Source of the DNA: Burkholderiales bacterium
GTDB lineage: Bacteria; Pseudomonadota; Gammaproteobacteria; Burkholderiales; Burkholderiaceae_C
Direction: 5' to 3'
Assembly: GCA_028868305.1 (NCBI GenBank)
Contig: JAGWUS010000011.1
Span: forward strand, 1-64,000
DNA length: 64,000 bases
Below are positions 8,238-15,592 of this stretch, piece by piece. Numbering within the stretch: the stretch's first letter is position 1; each line of letters opens with the position of its first letter. The position numbers and the translations under genes were made by a program. The notes below the pieces were generated by a model. That model was given only the letters and a program-made list of their open reading frames with translations, made no database searches and had not been told where the DNA came from.

Positions 8238-8379
8238 GCGGCCGCACCACCAGCGAATTGCTCGCGTGCTGGAGGCCCTCAAGATGCCATCTCAAAGCGG
8301 CATGTCGCCAACGTCGGCTGTACATCTGAAGCTCGCCACTCGGCTGACGGGGGTGCCGGGTCCCGGGTGTCCGCCCTAG
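8230..8379 (+). pseudogene. First codons of an AbiEii/AbiGii-type nucleotidyltransferase toxin gene
   Basis: The frame overlaps the antitoxin stop by 8 bases and begins MFERPHHQRIARVLEAL, the usual start of nucleotidyltransferase AbiEii/AbiGii toxin family proteins that accompany this antitoxin type. From about base 8281 the sequence diverges and stops near 8379. The expected FGGGTA and DIDF catalytic motifs are absent. Bases 8281-8545 hold no recognisable gene, attC site or repeat. Confidence 0.6.
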
Positions 8380-8545
8380 GGCAGAAACAGCGAGGTCGCG
8401 ATCCGGCCACAGCCGACAGCAATCGCTGCACTCCGGTCGGAGGTGTTGGTAATGTCAGCTCAAGGCTGAATGCAGTCTTCGGATACAGCGGCATAATGCG
8501 TCCGCTTCCAGCCTATACCGGTCCGCGTTTGGCTGGCCTTTGTGC

Positions 8546-8842
8546 TTAGAGTCTAGTCGAGCAATCGCGTACTCCAGTCAACGGTGCGTCCAGAGTTGCT
8601 TCGTCCAGTGGATGCATCTCGCCAGCGGGACGGGTTTGCGATAAGTAGTACTCGTCGTTGTCGACAGCAACTACCAGAATCTCGCGCATCGTCTGCTTGT
8701 ACACGGGAGAGGCTTGTTGGGTCTTAATGATCGCGCAATATGTGTCCTCGCCATTTGAACGCCGATTTAGCTTTGCCAACAGCGCCTCAAGATTCCTGCG
8801 ACTCAGATAGAGTATTGAAACCTTGTCGGTACGGTCACTCAT
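8546..8842 (-). CDS. Hypothetical protein, 98 residues
   Basis: I do not recognise this protein. It begins MSDRTDKVSILYLSRRNLEA and is predicted soluble, mixed alpha/beta, with an acidic centre (VVAVDNDEYYLSQTRPAG). The segment CAIIKTQQASPVYKQTM looks like a normal coding sequence, and the reading frame has no competitor on the other strand. A promoter could lie in the 140-base gap shared with the divergent HAD gene. It is probably cargo of the mobile region. Confidence 0.5.
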   Translation of the reverse strand: MSDRTDKVSILYLSRRNLEALLAKLNRRSNGEDTYCAIIKTQQASPVYKQTMREILVVAVDNDEYYLSQTRPAGEMHPLDEATLDAPLTGVRDCSTRL

Positions 8843-8984
8843 TTAGATCTCCAATCCTGTGGATTGTGCACTCGCTAGGGATCACTTAGAAGGACCGATA
8901 TTCAGTTCCAACCTTAATATTTAGATGCAACGTTAGAAGTACTCTGGGTCGAAATCGACTTCGCGACCTACATCACCACAGGCA

Positions 8985-9458
8985 ATGCATACCAACCTCT
9001 ACCTCTTTCTCGATTTCGATGGCGTCCTTCATCCCGAAGGCGTTGGCCCCGAACTTGAATTCTGTCATCTTCAAGGTTTCGAGGAGCTTATGCGGCAATA
9101 CCCTCAAGTGCTGATCGTCTTCTCCTCCTCATGGCGCCTACACGTGTCCTTTGAAAAGCTGATCACTTTCTTTTCCAGTGAGCTCCATGACCGAATTGTT
9201 GGTGCAACCCCGCACCTTCAGGAACTGGTGACAGAACAAGGGCATCGCCAAAGAGAATGTGAACAATGGCTAGCATCAAATGCGCCAGGCGCTCCCTGGC
9301 TGGCCGTGGATGATCGCGCAAGCTACTTTGACGCAGCCTGTCCTCAGTTGGTTCTATTGCCTCATATCCATGCTGGAGGTACTGGGTTAGAGGGCGAGGC
9401 CCTTGCCTTGCTTAGGCAGCGAATAGACCAGAATATCGAGCATCTGGTGAAGTCCTAG
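8985..9458 (+). CDS. HAD-superfamily hydrolase-like protein
   Basis: A 157-residue protein with the HAD motif I at the N-terminus (LYLFLDFDGVLHPEG, nucleophile Asp near residue 9 and the +2 Asp). Motif II is in VLIVFSSSWR. The C-terminal acidic motif is WLAVDDRASYF. This compact layout matches the HAD domain group found alone or in nucleic-acid repair proteins (the HAD_SAK type); the substrate is unknown. It stands alone between an unknown gene and the transposition operon, on the opposite strand to tns, and is most simply Tn7-element cargo. Confidence 0.7.
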   Translation: MHTNLYLFLDFDGVLHPEGVGPELEFCHLQGFEELMRQYPQVLIVFSSSWRLHVSFEKLITFFSSELHDRIVGATPHLQELVTEQGHRQRECEQWLASNAPGAPWLAVDDRASYFDAACPQLVLLPHIHAGGTGLEGEALALLRQRIDQNIEHLVKS

Positions 9459-9553
9459 CTTGAGAAGCAAGGATGACTGCTTCAGGCTGTTTGCGGTCAT
9501 TCGAGCTCCAAGGTTGACTGACTGCATCTATCAGTAGCAGCCGCTTAGCTGTG

Positions 9554-10135
9554 TCAGCGCGCTGCAGCGGTCTCAATAAGATGAAGTCCGACAGCAATGT
9601 CGGTCGCAACTAGAAGCCTCTTCGAACGATGATGTTCGATAAGAATACCCGTGCAATTGAGTTCATCTCCTTGCTGCAGCCAGATGGGAGAGCCACTCAT
9701 GCCGGCCGGATCCGCGATGGCTTTGACGGTGCCGTCTGGAAAGTTCATGCAGTCGATATTCAGTGAAAAGACTAACTGCAGTTCCGGATGCGTTAGCAGT
9801 GCAGCACGTGCAGCGGCGGGTGCCAACGTGGTGCGAAAGCCGGAAAGAATAGTTTTTAGGCGATCCGACGAAGGGTCGGCCTTGCTCCGCGAAGCGGGGA
9901 ATCCTGTCGCCAGATAGACGTGCTCAGAGACAGGTGGTCCCAGTGCCACTACTGCCTGGCTCGCACCTAAATTGATTGCCCGATCAATGTCGCGCGTCAT
10001 GAGATCGCCTTTACCCCAGATTGAGCGCACGAACTGCGAAACTGTCTCACCGCGGCCCCACGCACAACGGGCAAGGAGCGACCCCAGGGCTTCTCCTGGG
10101 TACGGTTGTACTGGCGATGTGTTCGCTGGACTCAT
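9554..10135 (-). CDS. TniQ N-terminus joined to a trypsin-like peptidase C-terminus
   Basis: Residues 1-55 are the start of a TniQ/TnsD target-selection protein: PVQPYPGEALGSLLARCAW, then GKGDLMTRDIDR, the conserved RDID motif. From about residue 57 the protein no longer resembles TniQ and reads as the end of a chymotrypsin-fold protein (YLATGFPASRSK, ADPAGMSGSPIW with candidate nucleophile Ser148, LLVATDIAVGLHLI). The catalytic His and Asp halves are absent, as are TniQ zinc-finger Cys residues and the C-terminal domain. TniQ proteins usually exceed 350 residues; this one has 193. The start at 10135 has GAGGG just upstream and follows the tnsC stop by 7 bases. I infer a deletion that fused two leftward genes in frame. 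Confidence 0.65.
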   Translation of the reverse strand: MSPANTSPVQPYPGEALGSLLARCAWGRGETVSQFVRSIWGKGDLMTRDIDRAINLGASQAVVALGPPVSEHVYLATGFPASRSKADPSSDRLKTILSGFRTTLAPAAARAALLTHPELQLVFSLNIDCMNFPDGTVKAIADPAGMSGSPIWLQQGDELNCTGILIEHHRSKRLLVATDIAVGLHLIETAAAR

Positions 10136-10142
10136 CCATCCC

Positions 10143-11018
10143 TCAGTGCAGTCGACGTTTCCCCAGCTTTTCACATACGTCTTTCAGTAGTTTGTATGTG
10201 ATTCGCTCTTCTCCATCCTTGAGGGCGATCTCTGCTGCCGCTGTCACGATATCCCTGACACCGCCGATCGTGTTCTGGCAGTTCTGGAAAATTAGGAAGG
10301 CCATCTCTTCACCGGCCAACCTTGAAGGCTTAGGCAATGGGATCGTTGATTCAAAACTCGTCAGCAGCTGGAGAAACTCGAGGTTCGCATTCCAGCGAGG
10401 AAGTGCGATTTTCTGGAATCGAGTCACGAACTGCATGTCTGTGGCCAAGGCACGTGTGACGTCGATAGTTCCTGCCACCACCAGGCTCAACTGGCGTACG
10501 TTTACGAACCGCTTGATGCAGCTCATGTATTCCTTTTGTTGCTTCGAGGTACCGTTCAGCATGGCATGAAACTCATCGACAACCAATAGCTTGGCTCGTC
10601 GATTGACCAACTCTTCATCTGCCATAACCTGTAGGCGCTCACGCTTTGCATCAGCTCGATGCGTCACTGACAGCGATGTGAGCATGGCGCTATAAAACCG
10701 TCCTTCATCCGGCTCTGGTGGCGCCTCCATCCAGACCACGGGAGAGTATGGATACCCCGCCGCATCCAACGTCGTCGGGTTGCGTCTCATGAACTCCATG
10801 GTCAGTGTTGTTTTTCCATTGTTGCTGTCAGCGATCAAGGCTCGGCATGGCGGCCGCGTCGTCAATGGATAGTTCACAAGATCTTGCAGCTCTCGAAGAG
10901 AGTTCTCGGCTGCGGGATACTCGAAGTAGTGCAGCTGCCTTACATGATGTAGCCGCTCGTCAAGCGGCGCTTGCAGCAATGCCGTCGCTGCACTGTTCAG
11001 ATGTGCGTACTGGCTCAT
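10143..11018 (-). CDS. tnsC: Tn7-like transposition regulator ATPase TnsC
   Basis: A 291-residue AAA+ ATPase of the TnsC/TniB family that links the target selector to the TnsB transposase. Walker A is near residues 62-70 (IADSNNGKTT) and Walker B at about 143-150 (KLLVVDEFHAML). Sensor-like segments follow (LVVAGTIDVTRAL and FVTRFQKIALPRW). The start overlaps the tnsB stop by four bases (ATGA), and the downstream TniQ-like ORF begins 7 bases after its stop, so the genes form a tight operon. The length is close to the TniB-like short form and shorter than Tn7 TnsC (555 residues). Confidence 0.88.
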   Translation of the reverse strand: MSQYAHLNSAATALLQAPLDERLHHVRQLHYFEYPAAENSLRELQDLVNYPLTTRPPCRALIADSNNGKTTLTMEFMRRNPTTLDAAGYPYSPVVWMEAPPEPDEGRFYSAMLTSLSVTHRADAKRERLQVMADEELVNRRAKLLVVDEFHAMLNGTSKQQKEYMSCIKRFVNVRQLSLVVAGTIDVTRALATDMQFVTRFQKIALPRWNANLEFLQLLTSFESTIPLPKPSRLAGEEMAFLIFQNCQNTIGGVRDIVTAAAEIALKDGEERITYKLLKDVCEKLGKRRLH

Positions 11019-12949
11019 TTGCTGCGGACTGGAAAGCCAGTCAGGGACTTCTTGGAAAGCGCAGCAAACGGATTATCTGAGCGGCCTTCAGTGTCAGACT
11101 GTGGCCTCATTCTTGATTCGATTTCGCTGGCATCTGTTGCCCGTGGTTTATCGGGGTAGCTTGCCTTCTGCTGTGACCGGCGTGCTTTCTGCGTTGTCTT
11201 CACTGCCTCCTGCTCTCGCTCCTTACTGCGACGTCGATATCCCCGCTTTGCTTCTTTGTCTTCCATTTCGAGGCCGGCCTTGTGCTTGAGCTTCTCTGCG
11301 TCAAGATGCTCGTCGTACCCGACGCCATCGTCATCAGCCTCGTCAGCCGGGAACTTCGGTATTTCGTAGTACTGCTTGGTTTCCGGGTCTAGAAACCAAA
11401 TCTTGTTGCGAATCTGTGGGTGATGGCGGATCTCAAACTTGCGTTTCTCTGTCGGATGCTCCGGATCAGTCGCATTGATCCAGTGATTCAAGTTCTCGCT
11501 GTAGTAATCACTCCGCCCCCAACGAATTCCTGTGTTCTGCACGACGCGCGTATCGCCAGGCATGAAATCCAGCTTGAGTCGCTCTGGATCGGTAGGTAAA
11601 ACCGGCAAGCCTATTCCTGGCTTGTCTTCTCCCCCCATGACACCCTGCTCCCATGCTCTGATCGGTGGCTTGCCAAGTGCTGAATGCTTGGTCTGGTGGT
11701 AGTGGTTGACGATCCAATCAGCGATCTCAATCTCTAACTCTCTTAGCGTGTAGGCTGACTTCTTTTTGGAGTCGTAGGTTTCCCGTTGCTTGATATTTGA
11801 GAACGTAGTTCCAGGCTTGCGATGAAGCATATGGTTGACGTTGCCCACCATACGTTCAATATGCCCTCCATACTCCGGCGTCTTCACTGGCCGCAGTTGC
11901 AAGTCGATACGGTACTCTCTGCCGGCTTTTTCTAGTGTCTTGCCCTTGAATTCGCGAGCGTTATCGCAGTGAAGCCGGCGTGGAATTCCACATACTGGCC
12001 AGTTCCCTGTTAGACCGAGCGAGCCAAGATAGTCATTTTTCGGCAAGATGCCCATGGCAATTGCCATTCCCGCGGCAACGGACGAGGGGCGGCTCATGCT
12101 CAAATAAAAACCGACAATCACCCGAGTTTCGACGTCGATGACCAGTGTCAACCAAGGCCGCCCCCAGGGCTTACGCGTTCCAGCGAATACAACCAATATA
12201 TCGAGCGGCGTGTGATCCATCTGGACGATTGAGAGAGGACCACTCGTTTTCGGAAATTCACCTGGAACCGGCAGATTTGCATCTGCTTCTTTTTTGTGAC
12301 CTCGACGTCGCAAGACTACGTTTCGAGGGAGTGAGGTAATGCGATTTCGAATCGTGTTGTCGTGTGGAACGGGCAACCCCTCTGCCTCGCACCGTTCCTT
12401 GACGTCACCAATTACATCTATCTGCTTCTTTTTTTGTGAGTTCAGATAGACCTCTTCGACGATCTCCTCAATGATTTCTTCGACCCTAGGCTTTAAGCGA
12501 TATCCCCCTTTGGGTCCCCGCTTGCCAGGGATGAGCCCTGCCAATCCGGCCCCATCGAAGCCACCAATCAGCTTGTAGACGGTACCTACGCTCTTGCCTA
12601 GTTTTTTGGCAGCCTGTTCGACCGACTGTCGCGTTCTTCCATGCGGATCCAGAACCGGCTCGAGAACGCTGTAGATTTTTTGAGCACGCTCTTGTTCTTC
12701 CTTGGTGAACGTTTCCAACTCCGGAACTGTGGAGATTGTCGGACCGTCTTCGGCGTTGGCTATAGCAGGGTCGTACGCTGACAACTGATGCACATACGCA
12801 CTCTCTACTTGATGTGTGTCGAGGTTCTCAACCAGCACGCGCTCGGGAGTCGAGATTCGTTTCACCCGGTGCGGCGCTCCGCGGAAGCTCAGGATTACGC
12901 CTGGCTTGATGACTAGGAACCTTCCCAGATCGCTAGATGTTTGCTGCAT
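11015..12949 (-). CDS. tnsB: Tn7-like DDE transposase TnsB
   Basis: A 644-residue transposase of the TnsB/TniA retroviral-integrase class that cuts the 3' ends of the element and joins them to target DNA. N-terminal helix-turn-helix domains (about residues 80-220) bind the end repeats. The DDE triad appears as IVQMDHTPLD (Asp about 245), RLHCDNAREF (Asp about 328) and YGGHIERMVG (Glu about 364). A C-terminal beta-barrel and a basic, likely disordered tail follow. I chose the start at 12949 because GAGGAA lies about 10 bases upstream; the frame is open from 12967. It overlaps tnsA by 17 bases and tnsC by 4. Confidence 0.92.
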   Translation of the reverse strand: MQQTSSDLGRFLVIKPGVILSFRGAPHRVKRISTPERVLVENLDTHQVESAYVHQLSAYDPAIANAEDGPTISTVPELETFTKEEQERAQKIYSVLEPVLDPHGRTRQSVEQAAKKLGKSVGTVYKLIGGFDGAGLAGLIPGKRGPKGGYRLKPRVEEIIEEIVEEVYLNSQKKKQIDVIGDVKERCEAEGLPVPHDNTIRNRITSLPRNVVLRRRGHKKEADANLPVPGEFPKTSGPLSIVQMDHTPLDILVVFAGTRKPWGRPWLTLVIDVETRVIVGFYLSMSRPSSVAAGMAIAMGILPKNDYLGSLGLTGNWPVCGIPRRLHCDNAREFKGKTLEKAGREYRIDLQLRPVKTPEYGGHIERMVGNVNHMLHRKPGTTFSNIKQRETYDSKKKSAYTLRELEIEIADWIVNHYHQTKHSALGKPPIRAWEQGVMGGEDKPGIGLPVLPTDPERLKLDFMPGDTRVVQNTGIRWGRSDYYSENLNHWINATDPEHPTEKRKFEIRHHPQIRNKIWFLDPETKQYYEIPKFPADEADDDGVGYDEHLDAEKLKHKAGLEMEDKEAKRGYRRRSKEREQEAVKTTQKARRSQQKASYPDKPRATDASEIESRMRPQSDTEGRSDNPFAALSKKSLTGFPVRSK

Positions 12950-13628
12950 AAAGCACCGGTTCCTCATGCCAGATTTCAGACGACATTGTTAGCTTTGACA
13001 TCAGATCGGCGCCAATGGAACGATTGGCAATCAACCGCCACAGCACGCCAACTGCCTCCATGCGCCGCTGCATGTCCTGAAACGTCTCTGCCAACAATTC
13101 TGCTGGTGTTGCCACCCCAAGCTGCTCTATAGCCGCCAACAGCATTGCGCTGTGGACACCTGTGTCCGGGTAGGTTCGGAACCCCCGCAAGAATTTGACG
13201 TTCTCTAGAAATGGGGTTCGGATGAACGTATCTGTGACAACCCGAAATCTCCATCGCCGCGACCTGCAAAGTAACTTTGCAGCGGCAAACCCATAGGCCA
13301 GTTCCTGCTTTTTTTCCTCAAGCTCGTCACGGAACTTCACCTCGTAAAGGATTGGCTGCCAAGATGTTTTTTGATGAGAGTTTCTAAATTTGACAAGAAA
13401 GTCGGGTGTATACCGTCTGACACCCGACTCCCCGGCGACTTTGTATTTGATAGTCAGAGGCTGCGCACCAATAGCCCCGACACGGGAATTGAAGTCGAGG
13501 AGTTCAGCGAAGTCTTTTTCGAGCGCGCTTTCGCACTCGATCGATTTCCCAGCCAGTGTTACGACCCTGGCCGTCAGGCTTCGGTAGTTAGAAAGAACCT
13601 TGCGAACCCCTTTTTCGGATTCAGTCAC
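12933..13628 (-). CDS. tnsA: Tn7-like endonuclease TnsA
   Basis: A 231-residue restriction-enzyme-like nuclease that makes the 5' cuts at the transposon ends, giving cut-and-paste movement. The catalytic residues fit the TnsA pattern: Glu in the ECESALEKDF helix (residues 31-40), Asp76 in RRYTPDFLV, and Lys98 in LYEVKF. A C-terminal TnsC-contacting helical domain follows. The frame is open to 13718, but codons upstream of 13628 lie in the repeated TnsB-site region (VTDSE and VTESE are translated repeats), so I choose the GTG at 13628. The start remains uncertain. It is the gene nearest the comM-side end, as in Tn7. Confidence 0.85.
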   Translation of the reverse strand: MTESEKGVRKVLSNYRSLTARVVTLAGKSIECESALEKDFAELLDFNSRVGAIGAQPLTIKYKVAGESGVRRYTPDFLVKFRNSHQKTSWQPILYEVKFRDELEEKKQELAYGFAAAKLLCRSRRWRFRVVTDTFIRTPFLENVKFLRGFRTYPDTGVHSAMLLAAIEQLGVATPAELLAETFQDMQRRMEAVGVLWRLIANRSIGADLMSKLTMSSEIWHEEPVLYAANI

Positions 13629-13756
13629 GTTAATTAGCGTTATTTCAGAATCAGTCACGTAAATTGATGTGCTTATTTCGATCAATAAATAGTCTACCGG
13701 CACATTTCTAGAGCGCAAGTGATGGTGACCAGTTCAGAAAATTAGAGTGATTGACA
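13621..13756. repeat. Tn7-like right end with three TnsB-site-like repeats
   Basis: Three related 25-30-bp units lie in the last 136 bases: 13621-13646 (core AATTAGCGTTATT), 13651-13680 (AATTGATGTGCTTATT) and 13731-13756 (core AATTAGAGTGATT, then GACA). The first two share TCAGTCACGT exactly. Read outward to inward on the minus strand the terminus begins TGTCAATCACTCTAATTT, with the TGT expected of Tn7-type ends. Such repeats are the binding sites of TnsB. Confidence 0.7.
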
Positions 13757-13761
13757 GCGGA
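13757..13761. other. Probable target-site duplication, 5 bp
   Basis: GCGGA directly follows the terminal ACA and belongs to the comM GGGS codons, which is the size and place expected for a Tn7-family duplication. Its partner copy would be at the unseen left end. Confidence 0.5.
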
Positions 13762-14418
13762 TCCCCTCCACGTCCCGGTGAAATCTCGCTGGCGCACCAC
13801 GGCGTGCTGTTTCTGGATGAACTCCCCGAATTTCCTCGCGCGGCCCTTGAGGCCCTGCGCGAACCGCTGGAAACCGGCAGCATCACCATCTCCAGAGCGG
13901 CACGGCGCGCCGAGTTCCCCGCCCGCTTTCAGCTGATTGGCGCCATGAACCCCTGCCCCTGTGGCTACCTGGGCTCCACCACCCACAGTTGCCGTTGCAC
14001 ACCCGACCAGGTGCACCGCTACCAGAGCAAACTCAGTGGCCCGCTGATGGACCGCATTGACCTGCATGTGGAGGTGCCCGCCCTGCCCGCCACGGAGTTG
14101 CTGGCCGCGCCCGGTGGGGAATCCACTGACAGCATCCGCCAGCGCTGCCACACTGCAAGAGCGCGGGCCACAGCCCGCCAGGGCAAAACCAACCAGGCAC
14201 TGGCCGGCCAGGAAATTGACACCCACGCCCTGCTCGACCCGGCAGCACTCAAATTCCTGCAGTCAGCTGCCGCGCAGCTGGGCTGGTCAGCCCGCGGTAC
14301 CCACCGGGCACTCAAGATTGCCCGCACCATTGCCGACCTGGCTGGGTCGGACCACACGCAACTGGCCCATGTGGCCGAAGCCATGCAATACCGCCGCGTT
14401 CTGCGCCACAACCTCTAG
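13757..14418 (+). pseudogene. comM: comM 3' fragment (competence-related helicase), cut by the transposon
   Basis: The last ~220 codons of ComM (YifB), an AAA+ hexameric helicase of the Mg-chelatase-like family that extends strand exchange during natural transformation. Visible are PPRPGEISLAHHGVLFLDEL (Walker B region), FQLIGAMNPCPCGYLG (sensor and Cys cluster) and GPLMDRIDLHVEVP, plus the C-terminal helical domain GWSARGTHRALKIARTIADL. ComM is about 500 residues, so roughly 285 N-terminal residues, including Walker A, are separated by the element. The insertion point is in the conserved GGGS/PPRPGE loop. A GTG within the transposon end (13747) could start a useless 223-residue product. Confidence 0.88.
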
Positions 14419-14421
14419 AGT

Positions 14422-14477
14422 GCTACTGTTTTAATAGCTGATTATTCAAACTCAGCGAGGACTACAGCCACTTTTCT
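14422..14477. repeat. Dispersed Comamonadaceae-type intergenic repeat, copy 1
   Basis: The stretch from TGCTACTGTTTTAATAGCTG to GAGGACTACAGCCACTTTTC resembles the repeat copies at 21170, 36479, 47198 and 52699. It lies between the comM fragment and mshN, two convergent genes. Confidence 0.45.
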
Positions 14478-15592
14478 TATAAATCCTTGAGAGAAACACC
14501 CATCTGGCGCAAGTAGGTCTGCACTTCGCGGCTGATCGGGCCTGCGGCGCGCGCCTTCTCGGCCATCTCGGCTGCACTGGTGGTTTGTCCCAGCGCCGCC
14601 AGCGATACCGCCGCGCCCAGCAGCCAGCGTTGCTCGTTCGGACGCGATTGCAGCGCCGTCATATAGGCATGCACGCTGTCCTGGTGGCGGCCCAGGCGCT
14701 GCGCTGCATTGGCCCGTAGCGCCCACATCTCGGGCTCGCTGCGCAGCACGGGCTCTAGACGGGTCAGGGTGTCCCATACGGCGCCGGGCCGGCCTTCGGC
14801 GAGCTGCATGCGACCGAACTCGCGCACCAGCAGCACCAGCGTCTGCGTGCTTCCCGCGCTGGGTGGCGCCTGCGCTGCCCGCTCGGTCGAAACAATTGCC
14901 TGCTGCAGCAAGTCCACTGCGGGGTCCCGCGAGCCGGCGTTCCACAGGGCCTGCGCTTGTGCCAGTGCATCACGCGCTGCCTGCTGCTGTTTCTGGGCCA
15001 GCTCGGCCGCGGTGAGTGCAGGTGGTGGCAGGGGAGAAACCGTGGGCGATGGGGCTGCGACCGTTATGGTCTGGGCTGGCGGCTTGGCAACCACTGACGT
15101 CGAATCAACGGGAACCGGTGCGGGCACAGATGGCTGGGATGCCGCCGGCTTCAGATCCCTGGGCAGTACCAGCGTGGACTCAAATCGGCTGGCGGCCGCC
15201 GTTCGCACAGAGGATGGTGCTGGCGCTGCAGGCGGCTCGGTTGCCTTCACAGCACCCTGTGCCATAGGCACGGCCACTGCCGGCACCGGCGATGTTGCCC
15301 GGGGTGCTGGTGCGGCAGGCGCCAGCCCCGAAGGATCGGTTTTCGCCAGCAGTAGTCCCAGTCTGCCCGTTTGCCACAGCGCCGCCCCACCCGCCAGCAG
15401 GCCCAACGCCAGTGCAAAGCCGCCCAACACGCCCCAACGCACCGGCGTCGGGGGAGCCACGCGCACTGACACTGCCGGCGCCGTCACGCTGGTGGTGCCG
15501 CTGCGCAGCCGCTGATCAGCAGCCGTCGGCGCTGCAGTGCCTGCGCCCTGCCGCTGATCCAGATCGCGCAGCACTTTGTTAATCACACTCAT
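14477..15592 (-). CDS. mshN: MSHA pilus biogenesis protein MshN
   Basis: A 371-residue protein with the typical start MSVINKVLRDLDQRQG, one transmembrane helix (about residues 53-78, WGVLGGFALALGLLAGGAALW), a long Ala/Pro/Val-rich linker and a C-terminal TPR-type helical region (GRHQDSVHAYMTALQSRPNE, GQTTSAAEMAEKARAAG). MshN is thought to help assemble the envelope-spanning part of the MSHA pilus machine. The start at 15592 gives an ATGA overlap with the mshM stop; the frame is open further upstream to 15655. It is the last gene of the long leftward msh operon and ends at an intergenic repeat. Confidence 0.82.
   Translation of the reverse strand: MSVINKVLRDLDQRQGAGTAAPTAADQRLRSGTTSVTAPAVSVRVAPPTPVRWGVLGGFALALGLLAGGAALWQTGRLGLLLAKTDPSGLAPAAPAPRATSPVPAVAVPMAQGAVKATEPPAAPAPSSVRTAAASRFESTLVLPRDLKPAASQPSVPAPVPVDSTSVVAKPPAQTITVAAPSPTVSPLPPPALTAAELAQKQQQAARDALAQAQALWNAGSRDPAVDLLQQAIVSTERAAQAPPSAGSTQTLVLLVREFGRMQLAEGRPGAVWDTLTRLEPVLRSEPEMWALRANAAQRLGRHQDSVHAYMTALQSRPNEQRWLLGAAVSLAALGQTTSAAEMAEKARAAGPISREVQTYLRQMGVSLKDL

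Larger units (their letters stand above)
9554..13756. mobile_element. Right part of a Tn7-like transposon inserted in comM
   Basis: The tnsA-tnsB-tnsC-tniQ' operon ends at a transposon terminus at 13756, and comM sequence resumes immediately. The left terminus is not in the window. The true element therefore extends left of 9554 by an unknown amount and may include everything from base 1. The genes at 7752-9458 are likely cargo. Insertion in comM is known for Tn6022/AbaR-type Tn7 relatives in Acinetobacter. Confidence 0.8.

Noticed and set aside
8281-8545. Integron attC site or gene cassette in the gap after the toxin remnant
   Set aside because: No GTTRRRY/RYYYAAC core pair with attC-like spacing was found.
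1-9553. A left transposon end for the Tn7-like element
   Set aside because: I looked for TGTCAATCAC-type repeats and for the comM 5' half to the left of 9554 and saw neither, so no left boundary is claimed.
13629-13718. N-terminal extension of TnsA to the Met at 13718
   Set aside because: It would translate the TnsB-site repeats (VTDSE and VTESE are repeat products), so a shorter GTG start is more likely.
9554-13756. A CRISPR-associated (CAST) Tn7 element
   Set aside because: No cas gene and no repeat-spacer array is present in the window; the TniQ-like ORF alone does not support it.
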